Assembly (NCBI GenBank): GCA_018806915.1
Contig: JAGKQI010000071.1
Coordinates: 1 to 64,000, forward strand
From: Phytophthora colocasiae
Taxonomy: Eukaryota > Oomycota > Peronosporomycetes > Peronosporales > Peronosporaceae
Length of the DNA: 64,000 nucleotides
Direction of reading: 5' to 3'
The translations under genes were made by a program, and so were the position numbers. The notes beneath the pieces are model-generated. The model was not told where the DNA came from and searched no databases. It saw only the letters and a program-made list of their open reading frames with translations. Of this stretch, positions 57,221-64,000 are shown piece by piece (the first letter of the stretch is position 1; every line of letters starts with the position of its first letter).

Positions 57221-59280
57221 TCAATTGTCATCGTATTTGGTGTTGACGCCACCAAACTTACGCCGAAGGTAGTTCTTGAGCTTGTCGGTTAAAGCGGCTG
57301 GGAAGAAATGAACTCGGTATGGCGAGACGCAGGTATCAGGATCGCTTGAAGGACAGCCCTTCTTGGACAAATACTTTAGGCACACCTGTTTTCCTTCGTG
57401 TCGGGGAATGAATGACGTTGAGCTGTCTCCTTTACGACCGGATGACTTCGCCATCGCTGCTGCGAGTGTTCACGCGATGAGGTGTCATGTGCTGTTTGTA
57501 ATGCATCCATTCGATCCCGCTGGGAGGAGAAGAGAATGCCTTGAAGCTCAGGATTGAAGGGGTTCATTGCCACAGAGACTTGTCCGCGAGTTGAAGTCAG
57601 ACTTGTAAGGTCTGCAATAATCGCGTTACGGTAGTCTTCCAGCTGAGAGTCAACCCACAGTATCAGAGTAGGGAGCTGGTCTTGAGGCCAAAGGTTACGT
57701 GCTCGAAGCGCGCCAAGGAGTGTATAGGTTGCTGTCGCAAGGTCTCGGGTTGTGGAATCACACATGAACACACAGTATTGCTGAAATCCATTCGCGGCAG
57801 CCATAACATCGTCCCACGACGATGGTTCTGGGGCTGGAATAAACTTTGCAGAGACGGAGAAGTCGCTCATGCTGATGAAGTTTTCGCGTTGCCGACGAAG
57901 TCGCTCAATTTGTTCAACGGGAGTAAAGTGAAGGATAGAGAGTCCTCGTGATCCAAATTGGAAGTCGTAAGCTCGGGTAGATACACCAGGATATGCCCAC
58001 AACGTGATCGCCTTGTTGGACACCATTGATTCGACAAAAACAGAAGGTGACTTACCTTTGTGTGCTTCTGCAGTTATGACTTCGTGAACCCGACGTTGCT
58101 CGGAGCGAAGGGCTGAAGGAGAATTTACTCCGCTTGGCCGGTGGTAGTTCTCCATCCAGCCGTCGTGTTAGCGTCGCCGTAGGTTGTGAACTAGCTGGTC
58201 GCCTTGAATCGAGGTGGTACGGGAGCAAAATGGGGCTTGTGAAGACGAATTAGCTCTCGAATCTCGTGCTCTTGAGAGGATTCATGCTCCATTGGGGTCG
58301 GCGTTTGGTTGGTTGATAGCAACGCGGTGTCTGCCGCTGTGTGTGGCGCTGTCCTCGTCGGCTGCCGTGAACGAGACGGCTCATTCGCCAACAGCATGTG
58401 GGCAACGGACGCTTCATCTGCCGCTACTTCGATGTCATCATCGACGACTGTAGGATCAAAGAAGACGGAAGTGTTGTGGCCTGAGCGTTGGTTTGGGTTC
58501 CTGTTACCCTGGCTGTTTCGACGATGTTGGCTATCAGGATTTGAAGACGGTATAATCTCCGAGGTTGGTTGCTGACAGAACGATGGTCCAAAGGCATGTT
58601 CGAGTTGGGGTGGTAGAGGAGCATTTCCGTCTACGTAGTAAACGTGGTTAATCACATGCTGGAGCGATACGCGGGTACGTACGCCCGTGAGCGCATCCGT
58701 CCACAGCGAAAGGCAATCGTACACTGACGAGACGTGTATGTCGTGGTCACGCAACAGCTGTGCGACGGAAGGTGGGCCTTGTCCAGGATTGGTTGGATTG
58801 ATGATCGTAGTGAACATTGCTTCGTGCATCCGTTCAAGGGCAGGGTAGTTCCAGTTGCTGACCAACAACTGCTTGCACCCCATTATCATTGCTATCACGG
58901 GGTATACTTCCCCGCAGATAGCATCCAGATTGGCTTGAATAGGACCGTGTGACGTGGATACTATAAGGTCGGAGTTGGAATAGCCCGTTACCTGGCCGTA
59001 TCGGTATTCCCCGTCCACCAGTGCACACACAGCCTTTCGTACCCACGTTCCGAGCTGGAGCTCGCCTTCATCGCTGAGGTTAATCCTCCGTGTCAGCGCA
59101 GTGACACGTGGAAGCTTGAGCGTTTTGGGTAGCACCGTTCGAAGCTTCATCAAGTTGAACAGAGACCGTGGCGCCTCGTGAACTCTTCACCTTCACGTAA
59201 GTCGGAGTTGATATTGCTCCCTCAACGTCTTCTGGGAAGAGAAGAAGGGTAGCGCCGCGCGGAAGAGTAGCTGGAGACAT
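57221..59280 (-). pseudogene. DIRS-2 ORF1, gag-like, frameshifted
   Basis: The start at 59280 (MSPATLPRGA) aligns by position with the start of element 1's gag. The frame moves at about 59150, 58170 and 57450. The region at 58155-57800 shares with element 1 the words Val-His-Glu-Val-Ile/Gln-Thr and FGSRGLSI. The C-terminal zinc-finger-like word (VCLKYLSKKGC, then Cys and His) is near 57380. At least three frame changes. Confidence 0.85.
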
Positions 59281-59297
59281 CGTGGTCAGTTGAAGGC

Positions 59298-59483
59298 GTT
59301 TGCTTGTGCTGCTCGTAGGAAACTACTGAATGACTGACTAAGTTTACGACTCCTACACTACGTCGCGGGATAAGAATACTTCGTCGTGAGTTTCTTGTCG
59401 AGGATGGCAGCCTAGGTTTGTGGCATCGCAATCCAAACCTGGAAAACATGTTTTCCCTCGCCTCGCTCAGGAAAACTTCGATT
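59298..59483 (-). repeat. DIRS-2 terminal repeat A' (5' end)
   Basis: 186 bp, matching 53428-53613 with only one or two substitutions noticed (for example TATGTC versus TACGTC). Marks the 5' end of element 2. Confidence 0.92.
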
Positions 59484-59955
59484 GCACCGTCTAGTTGTTC
59501 GATTCTCGGCGCAAAATACTCGAATCCAGACAATTTGAAAAAGGAGATCTCTAAGCTAGGAGTTCACAAAACCTTCGTTTGCACGTCGGAGCGATCGTCA
59601 CTTTCCGCCAACTGAAGCCAACTTCCGGTTACTGCGAAGCTATGACCACTTGTCACCTTCTGAATATTTTACGACTGTCGCGTGACACGACTCGCGTCCA
59701 TGTCGTACCAGAGCCAGCGATTTACGGAAGGCGCCACTGACGGAATAGGATGACGCCAACAGTAGAAGGTCTGTATCTAAACATGCCATTCGCCTGTAGC
59801 CAGAGTTCGCCAACGAGTTTTTCTACTCGAGTGACTTGAAGCCCTTGCCTAGCAGCTCTACGAAAGCAGTTATCCATCCGTCAACTAGTCAAATGTTGGG
59901 TTGTTGAAAAGTTTTAACAAGGTAACATTCTATGTGCTCTTTTTGTGACAAATAA
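59484..59955. other. Intergenic
   Basis: Nothing recognised; short frames only. Confidence 0.5.
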
Positions 59956-60062
59956 CCGAAGAGACTAAAAGCAATCAATGCGGGCACGAGACTATCGAGA
60001 CTGGAGTATTTAACACTTGCTCCGATGTTCTCTCATTCTTCATTTTACCACCAGTTGCCAAG

Positions 60063-60695
60063 CATGAAGATTGTGTTCGCCATCATTGGAGCCAACCAGA
60101 TCGTCACAGAGAACGTTGAGGAAGCAGAAACAATGAGAGAGGTGGTTATCAGGGTCTTGGGAAATTCAAGATCAGTGAAAGCGAAGACCTCGTAGTTGTG
60201 CACGAGGTTGGCACACCACTCCCAGCAAAGGCCATCAGAATGCTGGAAAAGGCCGAAATTCGCACTCGAGACACGGAGCCAAAGCCGAACAAAATTGACT
60301 ATCTGGTGGACATCCCGCAGAGATCCACTTTTGATCCATTTCGCGTTCTGTACGCCTCTGATCGTCGCTATAAGGGTATGTCTCAACCGTTTCTATCTTG
60401 TTCACAATCGCTGATCGTTTGTCTCTTAACAGGTCTGAAGGAAATTGCTTTAATCTGGTGTGCATTGTTCATATCTATTGCGGGTGTCTGTCTCGCTCTG
60501 GCCTCCCTCCTACCCAACCCGATGGTCACTTCCACCTTACGCTACTGCGCAGCCATTTTTGTCCCTGCCGGAGCGGCTGTGGTATTGTTGCTTATAGCGA
60601 CGATCAGAGGCGGATCTCTGCGGGATGTCCACCAGATAGTCAATTTTGTTCGGCTTTGGCTCCGTGTCTCGAGTGCGAAACTTGCAGCTCGTTGA
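60063..60695 (+). pseudogene. Small membrane protein gene, frameshifted (plus arm)
   Basis: Starts MKIVFAIIGANQIV, with a ubiquitin-like strand-strand-helix beginning. A 1-base loss near 60160 relative to the inverted copy shifts the frame; the coding frame resumes as LVVVHEVGTPLPAKAIRMLE. An intron at 60376-60432 (57 bp, GTATGT...CAG) joins to an exon with two hydrophobic segments (IALIWCALFISIAGVCLALA and the stretch around AAIFVPAGAAVVLLLI). After that the frame enters the inverted arm, so the original C-terminus is gone. Family not recognised. The type may be an oomycete-specific header plus membrane-anchor protein (inference). Confidence 0.65.
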
Positions 60696-60927
60696 TACTT
60701 CTTGCATATGTTGGCGAACCTTGTGTGGAAGTTCGGCCTTTTCCAGCATTCTGATGGCCTTTGCTGGGAGTGGTGTGCCAACCTCGTGCACAACCACGAG
60801 GTCTTCGCGTTCATTGATCTTGAAACTTGCCAGGACCCTGATAACCACCTCTCTCATTGTTTCTGCTTCCTCAACGTTCTCTTGTGACGATCTGGTTGGT
60901 TTCAATAATGGCGAGCACAATCTTCAT
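60591..60927 (-). pseudogene. Inverted copy of the small membrane protein exon 1
   Basis: Start Met at 60927 (MKIVLAIIETNQ). A 1-base insertion near 60890 shifts the frame, which then reads on to DIPQRS and the inner end of the arm. It keeps an 18-residue block (LPHKVRQHMQEVSTSCKF) missing in the plus copy, and lacks the exon with the membrane segments. Confidence 0.7.
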
Positions 60928-61197
60928 GCTTGGCAAGTAGTGGTAAAATTGAAGAATAAGAGAACATCCGAGCATTCAGGTGTTGAATACTCTCAGTCTC
61001 GATAGTCTCTTCGGTGGTAATCAATATTGGCGATAATCATGTTTGGTCACGTCGTTAGATCACATGACCAAATCGTAGAGGAAAGGATTATTCCTGGCTT
61101 GACTATTGAATTCTGAAGGTTTTGATTGTGATTATGAATTGTTTGAATGGGATATTGAATTTTCGAATGCTAATCATTTCTTATCATCGGGAAAGTA

Positions 61198-61250
61198 AGT
61201 TCCCGGAGGGACTCGAACGGCGTTGACCAGTGGACCACCAGGAGGCCCTT
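61198..61250 (-). other. tRNA-like fragment with A-box and B-box words
   Basis: On the minus strand TGGTCCACTGG (A-box-like) is followed after about 8 bases by GTTCGAGTCC (B-box-like) and CCTCCGGGAAC. The boxes are too close for a full tRNA and no anticodon arm or paired acceptor stem is present. It may be a tRNA-derived SINE head or a tRNA remnant. The rest of 61006-61334 shows nothing else. Confidence 0.35.
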
Positions 61251-61334
61251 ACTTGGTCGTGTAGAGAGTCAATGAACTTTATTATTTGTGTAGCTTAGCT
61301 CATAGCTACCGATTCAATCGCATTTTTCCATCAC

Positions 61335-61945
61335 CGTGTGCCCATTTATTCGCTTCAAGACTGCAACCAGGCCGAGCTGGTGCTTTCCGCTACTAAGAAC
61401 GCCGGTCTCCAAGTTCACCTCGGTATGTGGACGACCAAATGCCACGACTACTTGTTGCAGGAGAAGGCCAAGCTCACTGGTCCCATTGACTAGGGACTTT
61501 ACGACGACAACGTCATCGGGTTGCAGCGAGACGATCTATCGCAAGGAGATCACACCGCCGACACGGCCATCAGCTACATGAAAGAGATCCGCAGCTACAC
61601 CCGCAGCCGTGGCAAGAACACCCCCGTCACCATCACTGACGTGATCGACATGTACTACGACTACACGCAGTTGTTCGACGTCGTGGACTACATCTCTGTG
61701 AATGAGTTCGCCTACTGGGAAGGTGTTGACGTGGACGAAGGCGTAGCTAAAACGCTCGACCGCATGCGTGTTGTGCGTGTGACTGCGGCTAAGAAGAGCA
61801 AGCGCATGGTTCTGTCTGAAGTTGGTTGGAGCTCGGGCGGCTACAACTCCAAGACTGGCGTGTCGTCGCCCGCTAACAGGTCAAGTTCTTCGCGGACTTT
61901 TTCCAGGTGGCTCGCTCGAGCAACACGGAGTACTACAATTGAGAG
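61335..61945 (+). pseudogene. GH17 glucan 1,3-beta-glucosidase fragment
   Basis: One frame from about 61347 reads AELVLSATKNAGLQVHLGMW, then an in-frame TAG at 61491, then GLYDDNVIGL. Compensating shifts near 61525-61555 destroy the expected Glu-bearing word (the proton donor region) but leave YRKEIT visible in another frame. The frame then continues with TAISYMKEIRSYTRSRGKNTPVTI and DYISVNEFAYWEGVDV, to VLSEVGWSSGGYN, which holds the GH17 nucleophile Glu. A last shift near 61876 is followed by VKFFADFFQVARS in the next frame. The signal peptide, N-terminal strands and C-terminus are missing. A cell-wall glucanase relic. Confidence 0.8.
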
Positions 61946-62099
61946 TGGCGAATGAGGCTTGTTGTCGATGTGAGCAGAAGGAAGGAAATCTGAAAGTGAG
62001 TTTATTTGAGTTAGTCCTCTTTGTCCTGCTTGTTCCTTCCTACTCCTGTAGCTCTCCTAGCGTCTCCCTCATTTGAGTTCATTTAACTATATGCATGTG

Positions 62100-62462
62100 C
62101 AGCGGTCACACTTGAGTGGGACGGGCACGGGCCGTCGGCCAATCACAGTGTCCTGGGACGGACACACCCGATTGGGACGGACTCGGTCCATACTCAAAAC
62201 CAGTTGGGACGGACACACCCGATTGTGACGGACACGGTCTGTCTCGTCAATGCATGTGATTATCCATGCTAATCACAGCTGTTGATCCGACTTTAACTGT
62301 CTCGCCCAGTCATATCCACGCAACCCCAGGTGATCCGCCAATCAGGTCGCAGTATTCGCTTCACTTCAACTGCAGCCCCCCAGAGGAACGCGCCGCGCAC
62401 GCGCAGACCGTGAGGCTCGTAGCAGGGGCCCAGCGAGTAGACAGCGAAGTGCAACCACAACA
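62100..62462 (-). repeat. Probable 3' LTR of copia family 2
   Basis: On the minus strand a polypurine tract (AGTGGGGG, 62463-62470) is followed by TGTTGTGG at 62462, a typical LTR start. The far end is a guess: a terminus ending GCTGCACA near 62100 would give about 360 bp. No second LTR is in the window to fix it. Confidence 0.5.
62154..62241. repeat. Short tandem repeat, period 51 bp
   Basis: TGGGACGGACACACCCGATT occurs at 62154 and 62205, each followed by a further GACGGAC...CGGTC word. Related GGGACGG words occur upstream at 62118. It lies in the presumed LTR of copia family 2. Confidence 0.75.
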
Positions 62463-62469
62463 CCCCCAC

Positions 62470-64000
62470 TCAATTCGATGTCTCGAGCTTGGGGCCAACG
62501 TTGCTCCGCATCATCAAGTAGCGTAGCGTCTTCGACGTCAGACCCTTCGTCATGTAGTCGGCGAGCTGGTTCTTGGTGTCGATGTACTCCAGCTCGACTT
62601 CGTTGCTCACCACCTTCTCGCGAATGAAGTGGTAGCGAATGTCGATGTGCTTGGTGCGAGCTTGGTAACCGACGTTCTTAGCCAGGGCCATCGCACCTTG
62701 GTTGTCCTCGTAGATCACGGTAGCCCCCACTTGTTCAGCACCAATGTCCTTCAGCAGTCGGCGCATCCAGACACACTCCTTCACACAGTCGCTCAGCGCC
62801 ATGTACTCGGCCTCCGTTGAGCTGAGCGCGACAGTCTTCTGAAACGTAGAGCGCCACACCACGGGAGCACCGCACATCATAAGCATCATGCCGCTCACGG
62901 ATCGACGGTCATCACGGTTGCCGGCCCAGTCCGCATCCGAGTAGGCGATGAGTTCCGTCCTAGTAGTCCGTCGTACGTGATGCCCGTCCTTGGTCATCAG
63001 TAGATAGCGAACCACCCGAATCGCGGCGTCCCAGTGCTTCTGTCCAGGATTTTCCAAGAACCGGCTCAACTTGGCAACAGCCACCGCAATGTCTGGTCGA
63101 GTTCCGCATGCCAGGTACATCAGACTACCAACTAGCGACCGGTAGGGCTTCGACCTCATCTTGGCCTTGTCAGCTTCGGTCTGCGGTTCGTCGACCTTGG
63201 TCAGATGCACACCTGGTTCCAGCGGAGACGCGTTCTCCTGTCCAAACCTCTTGATGATCGACTCAGCGTACGCTTGTTGGCTGATGCGTAGCGTTCTTCC
63301 CTCCATGTCGTAGTCGATCTCGATCCCGAGAATGAAGCGAGCACGGCCGATGACCTTGATCCGGAACTTCTCCGCGATTCCAGCCTTTACCGACGCAATG
63401 ACAGCCTTCTGCCGCGAGGCAATGAGCATGTCATCCACGTAGAGGCACACAATGCACTCGTCATCACCTTGACCGCGTGTGTAGATGCACGGGTCCGCGT
63501 CAGACTTGAATCCCATCCGCTTTAGGTGTGCGTCGATTGTCTCGTTCCAGACACACGATGTCTGCTTGAGTCCATACAAACTCTGAAGCAGCATGCACGA
63601 CGTCGTCTTCACCTTCCCGCTTCAGCCAGTGCCAACAGGTCTCGGAGTCCTTGAGGCAGCTCCATGTAGATCTCCTCCTCCAGTTTGCAGTACATGAACG
63701 CAGTATCGACGTCACACTGCTCAATCTCGAATCCTTCAGCGGCGCACTTCGCCAACGTGGCACGGATCGAGTTCAGGTAAGCCACTGGCGCGTATGTCTC
63801 CTCGTAGTCCACGCCGTGTCGTTGCGAATACCCCTTGGCTACGAGACGGGCCTTGTGCCGAATGACTTGTCCTTTCTCGTTGCGCTTCAACGCGAATACC
63901 CAACGGCAGCCGATAGGCCGCTGGCGTGCTGGTCTCGGTACCAACTTCCACGTCTTGTTGGCGACAAGAGACTTTAACTCGCTCTGCATCGCTCGCTTCC
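62470..64000 (-). pseudogene. Copia family 2, RT-RNase H end of pol
   Basis: Continues beyond the right edge. RT starts with WKLVPRP, GCRWVFALKRN and YEETYAPV (63989-63609). A frameshift near 63610-63620 follows. The second frame (63612-62470, 380 codons) has LYGLKQ, the palm Tyr-Val-Asp-Asp near 63440, GTRPDIAVAVAKLSR, and RNase H with Ser-Asp-Ala-Asp, STEAEYMAL, ARTKHIDIRYHFIREK and a normal stop. The words match the same domains of the array family at 1-29599 but the sequence is distinct and more GC-rich, so it is a second lineage. One frameshift only; otherwise well preserved. Confidence 0.9.

Larger units (their letters stand above)
53310..59483 (-). mobile_element. DIRS/Ngaro-type retrotransposon 2, decayed
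   Basis: About 6.2 kb in minus orientation with the same split-repeat plan as element 1 but unrelated termini: A' (59298-59483), gag, RT-RNase H-recombinase, then B' (53614-53704), A' (53428-53613) and B' (53310-53427). The proteins align in order and motif with element 1 but are clearly different, so this is a separate family. Gag and pol contain many frameshifts. The two A' copies are almost identical despite the coding damage. Confidence 0.9.
59956..61005. repeat. Inverted duplication with 215-bp spacer
   Basis: The left arm (about 59956-60374) and right arm (about 60591-61005) are reverse complements over roughly 380 bp, each with its own indels. The left arm lacks 54 bp that the right arm has inside the coding part; the right arm lacks 27 bp near its inner end. 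The spacer (60375-60590) holds an intron and a membrane-spanning exon found once only. Confidence 0.9.

Noticed and set aside
61198..61250. Functional tRNA gene
   Set aside because: No anticodon arm fits between the boxes and the ends do not pair as an acceptor stem.

Overview
The window looks like a repeat-rich piece of an oomycete genome, most likely Phytophthora or a close zoosporic relative. The grounds are indirect: sparse short GT-AG introns (about 56-75 bp), secreted three-domain multicopper oxidases (laccase-like), a GH17 glucanase relic, a SPEF1/CLAMP-type ciliary protein (so flagellated cells), and copia, DIRS/Ngaro-type, piggyBac and hAT mobile elements side by side. No database search was possible, so all family names rest on motifs read directly.

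Positions 1-29599 are one minus-strand tandem array of a single Ty1/copia family with 154-bp LTRs. The clean part (15.4-29.6 kb) repeats a unit of about 7.0 kb: LTR, complete gag-pol, LTR, a 5'-truncated RT-RNase H piece of 1.7 kb, LTR. All four truncated pieces begin at the same base, so one rearranged ancestor was amplified. The primer-binding site next to the LTR matches the anticodon stem-loop of an initiator tRNA-Met, pointing to half-tRNA priming as in Drosophila copia. Leftwards the sequence becomes full of small insertions, and a palindrome sits at 11.27-12.17 kb; that part looks like uncorrected long-read sequence.

Positions 29600-34733 hold three apparently intact host genes: a dual-specificity-phosphatase-like protein whose catalytic Arg is Glu (pseudophosphatase, 3 exons), a SPEF1-like calponin-homology protein (4 exons), and, convergent with it, an intact secreted laccase.

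Positions 34734-52540 are a broken laccase cluster. A decayed relic lies at 36.9-37.6 kb. Laccase 2 (38078) is split by a hAT-type MITE with an 8-bp target duplication, which itself carries a 3.4-kb piggyBac element in a TTAA site. Laccase 3 (44303) is split by a 6.5-kb tyrosine-recombinase retrotransposon that left no target duplication; removing it restores the frame exactly. Only laccase 1 is intact.

Positions 52541-61005 hold a small two-exon gene, a second, more decayed and oppositely oriented DIRS/Ngaro-type element with unrelated termini, and a membrane-protein gene duplicated as a head-to-head inverted repeat, with both arms damaged.

Positions 61006-64000 hold a tRNA-like (SINE-like) scrap, a GH17 beta-glucanase pseudogene and the 3' end of a different copia family that runs off the right edge. 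Overall the cellular genes are a minority; the window's interest lies in how several transposon classes have nested in a duplicated secreted-enzyme family.
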